From assembly GCA_026018925.1 (NCBI GenBank), contig JAKSZU010000006.1, forward strand, positions 194,302,449-194,366,448: 64,000 bases of DNA, given 5' to 3'. The notes below the pieces were generated by a model. The model did no database searches and was not told where the DNA came from. It saw only the letters and a program-made list of their open reading frames with translations. Positions within the stretch are counted from its first letter, which is position 1, and every line of letters starts with the position of its first letter. The translations under genes and the position numbers were made by a program. Below are positions 21,847 through 32,073 of the stretch, piece after piece. This DNA comes from Tupaia tana. Taxonomy: Eukaryota > Chordata > Mammalia > Scandentia > Tupaiidae.

Positions 21847-22124
21847 GGGAACCAGCAGTTAGTGTAATGGCTATGTCGCTGGACTCCCACGTAGTCGACC
21901 GCGGTTCGCGTCCCAGACCCGGTGGCTTAGAACTCACGCCGGGCGCGTGTGTGTGCGTGCCCAAGATCCCGAGAGGAGAATGGAGGAGAAGGGATTGCGG
22001 TGTGACCATCCCCCCTGGGGTGTGATTTCTTGCTTTCTGTCTCTATGTCTCTCTTTGTCTGTCTGGCGAGCGCACACGCCCTATAGCGAAAACCTCTCAA
22101 AAAAAAAAAAAAAAAAAAAAAAAA
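21847..22124 (+). mobile_element. SINE-A1
   Basis: Near-consensus A1 with a 28-A tail and a 10-bp TSD (gaaccataat) at 21837-21846 and 22125-22134. Confidence 0.93.
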
Positions 22125-22134
22125 GAACCATAAT

Positions 22135-22416
22135 CGGGACCAGCAGTTGGTATAATGGCTATGTCACTGGACTCCCATGTAGTCGACTGCGGTGCAAGTC
22201 CCAGACCCAGTGGCTTAAACTCACAATGGGCATGTGTACATGTGTGCCCAAGATCGCAAGAGGAGAATGGAGGAGAAGGGATTGTGGCAGGAAAAGGGAT
22301 TGTGGTATGGCCATTCCCCCAGAGGATGATTTCTCGCTTTCGGTCTCTCTATCTCTCTCTGTCTTTCTGGTGAGCGTACGAGCCATCTCCAAAAAAAAAA
22401 AAAAAAAAAAAAATTA
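22135..22416 (+). mobile_element. SINE-A2 with internal short duplication
   Basis: Starts 'cgggaccagcagttggtata'. The 'gaagggattgtggc' segment is repeated in tandem at about 22273-22308 ('ggaaaagggattgtggta'). The left flank aaccataat and right flank aaccataaa form its TSD; the preceding A1 later inserted at the left copy. Confidence 0.9.
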
Positions 22417-22424
22417 ACCATAAA

Positions 22425-22735
22425 AATAACAGAGTAAACATCTATTGAGCTTTTCCCATTTACTAGACACATGACATGTTAGCTCTTGCCTATGTGGATG
22501 GATGACCCAAGGAAATGTTACATTTCAGTGAGAGGCTAGTAAAATTCCCACTCAAATTCATGGAACCTGTCTTGTAACCTTGGTCTCCAGGTTGAGAACC
22601 CTGGAGTATTTTATTTACAAATACTCCTTTGTACATTATTCATCCTCACAACAACTTTATGAGCTATATCAGTGAAGTAATTCTTTTCCTGCTTAGAGGG
22701 CAGGAGTAGTTTGCCCAAGACAAAAACATTTCTGT
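22425..22735 (-). repeat. MIR, partial
   Basis: 'acatctattgagcttttccc' and 'catcctcacaacaactttat' with 'gtttgcccaagacaa' follow the MIR complement, with an unrelated-looking stretch at about 22500-22630. Confidence 0.5.
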
Positions 22736-22982
22736 CTAGCTCTATAGCCTAGGGGTTAAGGGAGCTAGATTCCACATGGCCAAATAAGGCTCAAACCCTG
22801 GTCCCAGTGGCTTGAAAAACATGCTGGGCATGTGTGCATGCAGATATACCCAGCATCCCAACAGGATGAAGAACTGAAGAAGGGATTGTGGCACGACACT
22901 CCCCGTTGGGTGATGCTTTCTCCCTCACTGTCTCCCTGTCTCTGTGGAGCACATATGACCTCTGGCAATTAAAACAAACAAA
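22735..22982 (+). mobile_element. SINE-C
   Basis: Diverged copy: 'ctctatagcctaggggttaa', 'aggctcaaaccctgg', 'catgctgggcatgtgtgcat', 'ggattgtggcacgac', 'ctccctcactgtctccctgt'. Confidence 0.72.
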
Positions 22983-23071
22983 AACATCAGTTCAAGGTTC
23001 TAGGCTCTTTGACTCCAAGGTCAACCATTTCCTAATATCTCCCTGTTACCTAACTCTTTATTTAAACATTT

Positions 23072-23318
23072 TTTTGTTTTTGGAGAGGTTTTTGCTATAG
23101 GGTGCATGTGCTAGCCAGACAGAGATACAGAAAGGGAGAAATCACCCTCCAGGGGGGATGGCCACGCCTCAATCCCTTCTCCTCCATTCTCCTCTCGGAA
23201 TCTTGGGCACGCACTCACACACGCCCGGCATGAGTTTAAGCCGCCAGGTTTGGGACTAGAACCGCGGTCGACTACGTGGGATTCCAACGACATAGCCATT
23301 ACACTAACTGCTGGTCCC
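23072..23318 (-). mobile_element. SINE-A2
   Basis: Antisense copy with 16-bp TSD ctttatttaaacattt at 23056-23071 and 23319-23334. A third related copy of the same sequence stands at 23471-23486, because an older SINE-B had used the same site. Confidence 0.93.
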
Positions 23319-23334
23319 CTTTATTTAAACATTT

Positions 23335-23470
23335 AAGAAAAACGTTTATTTATTATCATTATTCTTCAATTTTGACCAGAGAGAGACAGAGATAGAAAGA
23401 ATGAGAAAGCAAGTTGCCAGATCCAGGGCTTGGGAATTCAGTGTTTTAACCACCATGTCACCTGCTGACC
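23335..23470 (-). mobile_element. SINE-B
   Basis: Antisense: 'ttatcattattcttcaattt', 'tgaccagagagagac', head complement ending 'cacctgctgacc'. Flanked by ctttatttaaacattt and ccttatttaaacattt. Confidence 0.85.
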
Positions 23471-23486
23471 CCTTATTTAAACATTT

Positions 23487-24310
23487 TTAAACTTATAAAA
23501 ACTTTAGAATAATGAAGTAAACACTTGTCTACCTTTTACCTACTTCACCAATTGTTTTTTGCCACATTTGATTTATGTCTTTACATACACACAAACACAC
23601 ATAAAAATGTGTGAGTTTTTTTTGGGAGTTACTTGAAAGTAAGTTTTTGTTATTCTATTACATCTAAGAATAGTAAAATTGAATCTCTTAAGAATAAGAC
23701 ATTCTCCTATATAATAAATCTTCCTACTCCTAAGAATACTACTACTACTACTGTTACCTAATATGTCATTTATATTTAAATTTTCATAATTTTCATATAG
23801 CTGTATATTTTTATTTGTAGGAGGCAATCTAGTATTATGAATACATTTGAATATGGTGTTGTTTATCTCTTTTAACAGAGCAGTTTTTCATTATTTTTTG
23901 TTTTTATACTATTATCTTTTTTAAAGAGTCCATGTCAGTCTTTGTGAAGTGTCCCAAATTCTGTATTTGTTTGACTGCTTCCTTACAATTAAATTTAAAG
24001 TATTTTTGCCAGGAAGGCACATAGGTGAATGTCAAGTTGCCCCACTGTTGGTGAGACTGATTCCTCAAGATCGCGACTGCCAGGTTTCTTTATTGTAAGG
24101 ATAAACTTTCTCTTTTTAATTGATAAGTTACCTATGGAATAATACTGTGAGATTGAAGGCTTAGCATCCACTGGTGATCCTTGCTTGAATTAGTTACTAA
24201 CTCATGGCTGCAAGATTCCCATTATCTTCCTAGATTGTCTGTAAATCTGGAGTCTTCTACTCCTAAAGCTGTTCTTCCAGTATTGTGAGACCAGTGTGTC
24301 ATATGTATTT
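23487..24310 (+). mobile_element. Old L1 3'-UTR-like sequence
   Basis: Landmarks of an old L1M-type 3' region occur in order: 'ttataaaaactttagaataa', 'tgtctaccttttacctactt', 'gaggcaatctagtat', 'tgccaggaaggcacataggt', 'ctgccaggtttctttattgt', 'tagattgtctgtaaatctgg'. Likely starts before the SINEs at 23072. No ORF. Confidence 0.6.
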
Positions 24311-24562
24311 CACTGTGGACGCCAGCTGGGATGAGCAGAAAGTGAGCCATGGGATCAGATAGCAGATGGCACAGCAAATTGGGTGGTCACTGTGCTCTAG
24401 AAATACTGGGCAGGAAATATTATTATGAAATGGAAGGGCTACTTTGGTGACAATAAAGTTTTAATTCTATAATTATTGGGTAGTTACAATCTGTGTTTTT
24501 TGTAACTTAGCTAACTTTTTCTTCTAATTATTTCTAATAAGGAAAAAGAATTGAAGCAACAC

Positions 24563-25118
24563 TTTTTTTTTTTTTTTTTTTTTTTGGAGAGGTTTTCGCT
24601 ATAGGGCACGTGCGCTCGCCAGACAGACAGAGAGAGACATAAAGACAGAAAGCGAGAAATCACCCCCCCAGGGGGGATGGTCATGCTGCAATCCCTTCTC
24701 CTCCATTCTCTTCTCGGGATCTTGGGCACGCACGCACACGTGCCCGGTGTGAGTTTTTTTTTTTTTGGAGAGGTTTTTTGCTATAGGGCGCGTGCGCTCG
24801 CCAGACAGACAGAGAGAGACAGAGAGACAGAAAGCGAGAAATCATCCCCCAGGGGGGATGGTCACGCCGCAATCCCTTCTCCTCCATTCTCCTCTCGGGA
24901 TCTTGGGCACGCACGCACACGCACCCGGCGTGAGTTGTAAGCCACCGGGTCCGAGACGCGAACCGCGGTCGACTGCGTGGGAGTCCAGCGACATAGCCAT
25001 TACGCTAACTGCTGGTTCCCACCCGGTGTGAGTTTTAAGGCACCGGGTCCGGGACGTGAACCGTGGTCGACTACGTGGGAGTCCAGCAACATAGCCATTA
25101 CGCTAACTGCTGGTTCCC
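24563..25118 (-). mobile_element. SINE-A1 interrupted by another SINE-A1
   Basis: Outer antisense A1: tail, CT-rich region and part of the body at 24563-24756; rest of the body and head at 25022-25118. Flanked by the 8-bp TSD agcaacac at 24555-24562 and 25119-25126. Confidence 0.92.
24757..25021 (-). mobile_element. SINE-A1 nested in SINE-A1
   Basis: Inner antisense copy. The 14-bp TSD cccggtgtgagttt at 24743-24756 and 25022-25035 is itself SINE-A1 body sequence. Both copies are near consensus, so both are young. Confidence 0.93.
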
Positions 25119-25244
25119 AGCAACACATTTTTGACAATAAATTTATTTTTAATGCCTTTACTATTCATTTCTGTCCTCTTTGCCTTCTTTTTCTTCTCTT
25201 ATTTTCAATACTCTTTCTTTCTCTTTTTAAAAAATTCTGCTCAA

Positions 25245-25412
25245 GGGACCAGCAGGTGGTGTGGTAGTTGAGGGTGCTGGATTCCCACACGGCTGACTGC
25301 AGTTCAAGTCTCGGACCTGGCAGCTTGCTTTGTCACTTTTCCTCTTTCTGTCTCACTCTGTCCCTCTCTGGTCAAATTAAAAATAAATAAATAAAGTTAA
25401 ATAAAAGAATTC
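25245..25412 (+). mobile_element. SINE-B
   Basis: Clean copy: 'gggaccagcaggtggtgtgg', box B relative 'gttcaagtctc', 'gtcaaattaaaaataaataa', AATAAA repeats and 'gaattcttt'. A 19-bp perfect TSD (tttaaaaaattctgctcaa) lies at 25226-25244 and 25413-25431. Confidence 0.93.
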
Positions 25413-25431
25413 TTTAAAAAATTCTGCTCAA

Positions 25432-26685
25432 AATTTTACTCTAAATTTTCTATTTTCTCAATTTACTTCTTCCAGTTGACTAGTCTTTACATATTAATTC
25501 TAGTTTATCTGTCCTGATCTTCTAAGTAGGATGAAGGCTTCAGAAATTATAAGGTAACTTTTAATTATGGCATATAATGCCCTGGGTTCAACTCTTCATA
25601 TAAAAAATGAATATTTGGAAAATACTCATTTTAAAAGATATTATTATATAATACCAAACAATCATTGATGAACTGTTTCCTCAGCACTACTCTGGTTATT
25701 TTAAAATATGTTATTTTGTGAACCACACCCTTTCTGTTTCTATAAAACTGAAAAATAGGAAGCTTTTTTTTTTCTTTCTTTCTTTTTTTGGTAGTTTCTA
25801 ACCACAGTTTTACACTGTGGTTTCTTGTAAGCAGTTGTTGATAATCAACTGATAAGTGTTGCTATGTACAAAAGTCAAGCTTATGAGGTATGGAAATAAG
25901 TGAAAAAACATTTGAGAAATTCATATTTAACTCTCCAAACATCAAGTTTCTATGGTAAGAAAGACAAATGGATTTTCTCTGGTGTTCTCATATGTCTTAC
26001 AAACAGTCCTTTGGTTGTTCAAAGATTATTGTCATGGTCCACAAAGATTTTAAAAGTATCTTCCTTGGTGCAATATAATTTACTTATCATTTAAGAAAAT
26101 CTTACAAGGCTCTAGTAATTCTCTCCTGAATAATTTACAACTCAAAAGGACAATAGCAGTATCATGCAGCCTGGCATGGTTTTAAACTGAAAGATAAAAT
26201 TCTGTTTTCTGATATTTTAAATTTAATTACCTGAGCTAAAGTTATGAAGTTCATATATGAAGAGGAGAAGAAGCCTTCTATATTTACAGTGTATGAAAGT
26301 GCTCATTGACATCTTTCAGTGATTTGAATAGAAAGAACTGAAGGAGATTTTCTTGACCTCATGCTTGCTATGTCATTTTTCCAGAGAAGGAATACTATTT
26401 TATTCCAAATATTAACTTAATCCTTGTGTAAACTTTCTGAGACTAGGAATTCAGGCTAATTATTTCAGGAAAATGGTATTTCAGAATAGATTGTCTGAAA
26501 AAGATCGTTTTGAACCCTATTTAATATTAACTAAGAGTTTCCTAAAATTAGTTGACCCTAGAATTATCCTTCTTACTGAATAAAACAAAACAGCATCAAA
26601 CATGTGTTAAGAAAAAAAACCAAAACAGTGGCATTAGTATTATGTAGAATTTACTTTGGAGACTAAAATTTAGTGGGCTCTATAT
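25432..26685. other. Unassigned sequence
   Basis: AT-rich; no gene, RNA or named repeat recognised. A T-rich tract lies at about 25765-25788. Confidence 0.5.
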
Positions 26686-26698
26686 AGAAAATTAAGGC

Positions 26699-27136
26699 TG
26701 GGCTAGCAGGTGGCTTAGTGGTTAAGACAATGGACAACCACCTGATCAACCACGATTCAAGTCCTGGGCCTTACTTTTTCGCTCCCCACCCGCACTGTCC
26801 CATCAAATTTAAATAAATAAATAAATAAAGTAAAATAAATCATTCTTTTTTATTTTTGGAGAGGTTTTTGCTATAGGGCTTGTGTGCTCGCCAAAGAGAC
26901 AGAGAGACAGAAAGTGAGAAATCACCTCCCCCCAGGGGGGATGGCCATGCTGCAATCCTTTTTCTTCTATTCTCCTCGCAGGATCTTGGGCACACACGCA
27001 CATGCGCCCAGAGTGAGTTTAAGCCAGCGGGTCCGGGATTCAAACCGTGGTCAACTATATGAGAATTCAGCAACATAGACATTACGCTAACTGCTGGTCC
27101 TGAAAATAAATAATTCTTAAAAAAAAAAAAAAAAGA
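26699..27136 (+). mobile_element. SINE-B interrupted by SINE-A2
   Basis: Head 'ctgggctagcaggtggctta', AATAAA repeats and 'cattctt', then an antisense A2, then the rest of the tail ('aataattcttaaaa'). Outer TSD agaaaattaaggc (13 bp) at 26686-26698 and 27137-27149. Confidence 0.9.
26848..27102 (-). mobile_element. SINE-A2 in a SINE-B tail
   Basis: Antisense copy with 16-bp TSD aaaataaatMattctt (one mismatch) at 26832-26847 and 27103-27118. The target is the 3' end of the SINE-B. Confidence 0.92.
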
Positions 27137-27149
27137 AGAAAATTAAGGC

Positions 27150-27490
27150 ATAAGTCAGATACCTTTTGAAAGTTCCTTCAATCCTTATAACTAGAATTCC
27201 AACACAAACTGTTAGCATTGTTTTGATTTCAACATTAAATATTGTAAGATACTTTAGATACAGTTTTGCTGTTAGTAAAGAAAAAAAAAATCTTGTTTAC
27301 TAATATAAATGCAATTTTAAGAGAAGTGAAAATGTTGAGTTTTAGTTATATTAAATTTTACTGAATAGTTAAATATAATTTTTAAATACTTAATATTTTA
27401 TTATAATCTAAGTATTTGTTAGGTTTCTGACTCAAATGTTTCGATTATAATCTTTAGAAACATTCTCTTACCGTCTTTTAAAATAAAATT
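27150..27490. other. Unassigned AT-rich sequence
   Basis: Nothing recognised. Confidence 0.5.
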
Positions 27491-27500
27491 AAAAAACAAG

Positions 27501-27764
27501 GGACCAGCAGTTAGCGTAATGGCTATGTTGCTGGACTCCCATGTAGTCGACCATGGTTTGCATCCCAGACCCGGTGGCTTAAAACTCACACTGGGCGTGT
27601 GTGCGTGCATACCCAAGATCCCGAGAGGAGAATGGAGGAGAAGGGATTGCGGTGTGGCCATCCCCCCGGGGGGTGATTTCTCGCTTTCTGTCTCTATGTC
27701 TCTGTCTGGCGAGCGCAGGCGCCCTATAGCAAAAACCTCTAATAAAACCAACAACAACAACAAA
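27501..27764 (+). mobile_element. SINE-A, mixed A1/A2 markers
   Basis: Starts gggaccagcag and has cgtggccatc-type 'tgtggccatc' and agcaaaaac (A2). It also has cttaaaactc and tctctatgtc (A1). TSD aaaaaacaag at 27491-27500 and 27765-27774. It could be an intermediate between the subfamilies. Confidence 0.9.
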
Positions 27765-27925
27765 AAAAAACAAGAAAAAGTCAAAACCTGCGATAGAAGA
27801 TTTTTGATGTCTAGGTATTTATCTTTGAAACTTGTGGTATTGTTCAGATGAAACCCTAACAAATATTACTATGAATACTAAAATGGTTTCACTGTATAAT
27901 CAAAATATTAAGAAACAGATAAAAC

Positions 27926-28098
27926 CGGAGCTGGCAGATGGTACGGTGGTTAAGGCATTGTACTCCCACATGGCTGACTGAGGTTTGAGTCCCAGACCTG
28001 GAGGCTTGCTTTCTAACTTTCCCTCTCTCTTTCTGTCTCTCTCTGGTCAAATTAAAAAATAATAATAATAAACAAAATAAAAATAATTCTTAAAAAAG
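27926..28098 (+). mobile_element. SINE-B
   Basis: Head 'ggagctggcagatggtacgg', box B relative 'ggtttgagtccc', 'gctttctaactttccctctc', 'ggtcaaattaaaaaataata', 'aataattctt'. Confidence 0.88.
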
Positions 28099-28099
28099 T

Positions 28100-28990
28100 G
28101 AAAAAACCTGATAAGACCACAATGCTATAGAATACTTGAAAATATATTTTAAAAATATATTTCACAATTTCTTAGAAAAAAAATATTAATTTTTTAATCA
28201 ACTCTCATTTTCTGGGCGAAGCCAACCCAAAAATAAAATTACAGTAAGAGTTACAAAACAGGAGGTGTTTACTTTTTTGTTCTGTCTTCATACTAAGTTT
28301 GGGCATCCCTAGAAGGTGGTCTCACTTAACTAGTCTTTTTGACTATTATGTGGGTGCTCTATTTTGTTCCTCTTGGGTTTATTGTGGTGGTGACACCAAG
28401 AGTGGCAATTATGTCACCTTTACTCATAAAGTCACTGATGTCATCCTCTTTCAGTGGTTCCATTTTATTCAATGTGGATAGCCGATGGCTGCATTGTGGT
28501 GCTGTTGCTAAAGTCACCTACAGTAATAATAAAGTTGACCAGCATTCTGAATGACCCATGGAAATTTTGGCAGATACAGTTGCCCCCGTTTTTTTTCTTC
28601 TCTTCATAGTATTTAGCACCTCATGGGACTGAGCTGGAGGAAAACTGTTAATGACTATTATTATCTGGTTGGCCTTTGATTTTCTCTGCCCATAAGATGA
28701 ATTCTTTTCCTATAGACAGCTCACCTCTCAAATAAATGATCTAGAATTCCTGTTCTACAAGTTCTTCAAGTATGTCCAGACAATGAATATTTGCCAAATA
28801 CATTAAGAAATGTGTAGCAAGTCAGTCAGAAGATAAGACATATTCAGCAGAGAACCGTTAAGGAAGACAAATTAACTGACTCCAAGAGGCCAGTAAAGTA
28901 AGTCTGTGTCATTGTACTCCACAATTATCATGGCCTCTACCTATTATATTATTTTTTTTGTGGCCTCTATCTAATCATCAAAGTCTTTAC
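28100..28990. other. Unassigned sequence
   Basis: No named repeat recognised. Between about 28290 and 28560 the base composition is less AT-rich. Two overlapping plus-strand frames (28299-28481, 28339-28554) are open but match no domain I know. It could be part of a processed pseudogene or an unrecognised repeat. Confidence 0.35.
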
Positions 28991-28996
28991 TGAGTG

Positions 28997-29168
28997 GCCA
29001 GATGGTGCTGTAGTGGTAAAACACTACTCAGATTCAGCCAGACTGGGTCATTGACACACATGTGGCTAGCATACTCAGGGAGTTCTCCAAACATGAACCA
29101 GCAACCTTCCCATGTGGTTCTACCTGGCACAGCATTGCATTTACCACTGCACTACCATCTAGCTCCTG
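28997..29168. repeat. Element with SINE-head-like inverted ends
   Basis: Left end 'ggccagatggtgctgtagtg' and right end 'cactgcactaccatctagct' are near reverse complements. On the minus strand, the right part reads like the SINE-D head ('gtggtaaatgcaatgct' compare 'gtggtaatgtaatgctc' at 57.1 kb). Either two SINE heads in opposite orientation or a small inverted-repeat element. Confidence 0.5.
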
Positions 29169-29169
29169 T

Positions 29170-29790
29170 GGCTGTTTTCATTTTGCAATAGCACGACTGA
29201 ACAGTTGTGACAGAGACTGCATGTCCCATAAAGCCTAACATATTTATCATGTGAATGTTCACACAGAAAAAAATTGCCAATTCCAGTACAGATATTTTTG
29301 TGAGGGAGAAAACATAGAGCTTGTTGTTGTTGTGGTTGTTGCTTAATTAAATCTATTAAGAATAAGCATCTTAGTTTTTAGAACAAAACATATTTTTCAG
29401 ATTACTAGTGATATAGATTCCATATTTCTGAGATGGATCACATGACTTAAAATGCTTCCTTGAACCCATTTTCCCCCTTATTTATAGTTGTGTGTAATTA
29501 GAGTTATTTTGTTCTTTTAATTCATTTTCTTTTGCAAATAACTAGTTACAGAACAACAACAAAAATATAATGGTTGTCCAAAAGCAACGTGTATTTTTAA
29601 GCGTTTTTAACCTAATGTTTCTAGAAGCCAGGAAGATGTTTATGCTCATCATAAGCAGCTTTACTTTCTTAGAGAAAATCACCTGGGGCACATAATAGCA
29701 AGCTCAGTATATTCTTCTTGTGTAATTGGTTAGCTGATTGATTTGAAAGAACATAAATATGAAGAAATATATTGTTATTTTGGAAAGGGA
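29170..29790. other. Unassigned sequence
   Basis: AT-rich; contains a (ttg)n-like stretch near 29323-29341. Nothing else recognised. Confidence 0.5.
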
Positions 29791-29799
29791 TTAAAAAAA

Positions 29800-29965
29800 C
29801 TTATGAAAATTTGACCTTAGGAAATTACCTAATCTCTGACTTCAATGGCCGTCTTTTTAAAATGGGAACAATAAAAGTACCCAATACACAGGGTTACAAC
29901 GATTAAATACTCCATTTAAAGTGCTCAACAGAGTATCTTGCATATAACTGGGACAACTGAGGCAT
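29800..29965 (+). repeat. MIR
   Basis: 'taggaaattacctaatctct', 'tttttaaaatgggaacaata', 'cacagggttacaacgattaa', 'aaagtgctcaacagagta' follow the MIR 3' half. Confidence 0.72.
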
Positions 29966-30084
29966 AATATATTGAACTCTTCTTATTATTGATATTTCTT
30001 TAGCTTCATATTCTGTCGTATTTTAGCTGCATGGAATATCATTAATTCATCCATTTATTCAGTAAATATCTATTGATTGCTTAT

Positions 30085-30615
30085 GAAATGAGTCTGGATT
30101 TTATACATATATGTTATACATATATACATATATGTATATATATAGATGTATACTATTTACTTAGATTTATATAAATCTATTTATACGGATTTATTATAAG
30201 GAATTAGTTCACACAGTTGTGGAGGCTGAGAAGCCCCAAGATCTGAACTTAGCAAGCTGGAGACACAGAAGAGCAAATGGTAGAGTCTGTCCAAGTGTGA
30301 AGGCCTGAGAACCAGGAGAGGCAATGATCTAAATTTTAGTACAAATCTGAAAGCCCGATAACCAGAAAAACTGCTGTTGTAGGTTCTAGTTCAAAGGCAG
30401 GAAGAGACCAATGTCCTAACTCAAATATAGAGAGGGTGAATACTCCCTCATTCCACCTTGTTGTCTATTCAGGACGTCAGTGGATAGGATTGGATAGGCC
30501 CACCCTCATCAGGGAGGAAAATCTATCTTAGTCTACTAATTTAAATGTTAATCACCTCCAGAATAATGTTTAAACAAATATCTGGGCTCCTTGTTTCCCA
30601 ATCAAAATACCCCCC
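30085..30615 (+). repeat. Ancient interspersed repeat, copy 2
   Basis: Same family as 5065-6086: 'ttataaggaattagttcaca', 'ggaggctgagaagccccaag', 'attggataggcccaccctca', 'aataatgtttaaacaaatat'. The left part is an alternating AT microsatellite (30105-30145). Confidence 0.65.
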
Positions 30616-31281
30616 CAAAATAAACAATCTCATCAACTTAACACCCATTAATATCTTCTCCTTAACTCTAAAAAAGGAAAAACAAGTAATAATTTTATCT
30701 AGTAAGATAGAACTATCTTGTATACAACTGTAAATGCACTCACTCCTTCCTCAGAAGATGTAAAGTTTCAAATGTTGTTTATTCTCCTTAACATACCATA
30801 ACTTAAACACAATGATGTAAAATAAACAATACTTAAATACTATAAAGTCAACACATCTTAAGTTACATGGTAAATAAGAGACAAAAATCACAAAGATATT
30901 TGCTTAGTGTATATGTGTCTGTGTGTATGCAAATAAATAGAAAGGGTCTTAGAAAAGTTCATAGCCAATACATATTATAAAACAACAAAGCATGGACTTC
31001 AAAAATTGTTTGCACCAAAATAAACTCACACTTTAATTCCATTGTTCTTTTATTATTATTATTTTAATTTTCATGAAAGACAGAAGGAAAGTGAGAAAGC
31101 AGCCCCCCCCCCCCCCCATGAGCAGTGGTCATATCGCAATCTCTTCATCTCCATTTCTCCCTCCTTTCAGGATTTTGGGCACACATACATGTGACCATTG
31201 TGGCTTTCAAGCTGCTGGGTCCAGGACTCAAATTGTGCTGCCAGCCATGTGGGATTCAACTGCCTTAATCACCACACTGTA

Positions 31282-31433
31282 GGGGCTAGCAGGTGATGTG
31301 GTGGTCAAGGGCACTAGACCCCCACATGGTTGACTGTGGTTCGATTCCCGGACCTGGCAGCTTGCTTTCTCACTTTCCCTTTCTCTCTTTCTCTGTCTGA
31401 TCAAATTAAAAAATAATAATAACAAATGAGAAT
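31282..31433 (+). mobile_element. SINE-B
   Basis: 'ggggctagcaggtgatgtgg', box B relative 'gttcgattccc', 'gctttctcactttccctttc', 'gatcaaattaaaaaataata'. It sits within the SINE-C, and its tail runs into an AT microsatellite. Confidence 0.88.
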
Positions 31434-31491
<58 letters not shown>

Positions 31492-31500
31492 TATATATAT
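31434..31500. repeat. (TA)n / (CA)n microsatellite
   Basis: About 23 uninterrupted TA units, six CA units, then more TA. It arises in the tail of the SINE-B. It produces low-complexity open frames (YIYIYI). Confidence 0.95.
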
Positions 31501-31503
31501 TTT

Positions 31504-31765
31504 GGTACCAGCAATTGGCATAATGGCTAAGTCGCTGGTCGCCCATGTAGTCAACCATGGTTCGAGTCCCGGACCCGGTGACTGGGCACGTGTACGTGTG
31601 TGCCCAAGATCCCCAGAGGAGAATGGAGGAGAAGTGATTGTGGCGTGGCCATCCCCCCTGAAGGGGTGATTTCTCGCTTTCTGGCTCACTGTCTCTCTCT
31701 GTCTTTCTGATAAACGCACACGTGCTATAGCAAAAACCTCTCCAAAATAATAATAATAATAATAA
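31504..31765 (+). mobile_element. SINE-A2 with small body deletion
   Basis: Starts 'ggtaccagcaattggcataa' and has a consensus box B (ggttcgagtccc). About 14 bases of the 'gcttaaactcacgccg' region are missing after 'ggacccggtga'. Tail (aat)n. Confidence 0.88.
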
Positions 31766-31817
31766 AATCACCACAATATAGGCTGGTCCTTAATTCCAAT
31801 TTTCCATGAACTTTTTG

Positions 31818-32073
31818 TTTCTTTAGTTTTTTGCCATAGGGTACATGCACTTGCTGTAGAGAGAGAGACAGCGGGAGGGAAAGTTAGAAATCACCCCCAC
31901 CCAGGGGGGATGGCCATGCCACAATCCCTTCTCCTCTGTTCTCTTCCTAGGATTGTGGGGATGCACACACACACACCTGACACGAGTTTCACACCTCTGG
32001 GTCCAGAACTTGAACCACAGTCAACCATGTAGACATCCAGCACTGTAAGTACCATGCCACCTGCTGATCCCCC
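31818..32073 (-). mobile_element. SINE-A/C, diverged
   Basis: Antisense: 'tttgccatagggtacatgca', GA-rich, 'gggggatggccatgccacaa', '(ac)n', head complement ending 'cctgctgatcc'. Flanked by ccatgaactttt at 31804-31815 and 32074-32085. Confidence 0.82.

Larger units (their letters stand above)
31046..31788 (-). mobile_element. SINE-C split by SINE-B and SINE-A2
   Basis: Antisense body and head at 31046-31280, with a 15-C run at 31103-31117. The last bases of the head (ending 'taggctggtcc') resume at about 31767-31788. 'aatcaccacactgta' (about 31267-31281) and 'aatcaccacaatata' (about 31766-31781) flank the insertion. Confidence 0.75.

Noticed and set aside
21947-22417. 156-codon open frame
   Set aside because: It spans the A1 and A2 SINE pair and their poly(A) tails; lysine runs and SINE-derived residues explain it fully.
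28299-28554. Possible processed pseudogene
   Set aside because: Two overlapping short frames in a slightly GC-richer patch, but no protein recognised, no poly(A) and no TSD found. Left as unassigned.
31434-31500. Regular spacing suggesting a CRISPR-like or satellite array
   Set aside because: It is a simple TA/CA microsatellite grown from a SINE tail. No direct-repeat/spacer architecture exists anywhere in the window.
31228-31719. 163-codon minus-strand frame with a YIYIYI run
   Set aside because: It is the translation of SINE-A2, the (TA)n microsatellite and SINE-B, not a protein.
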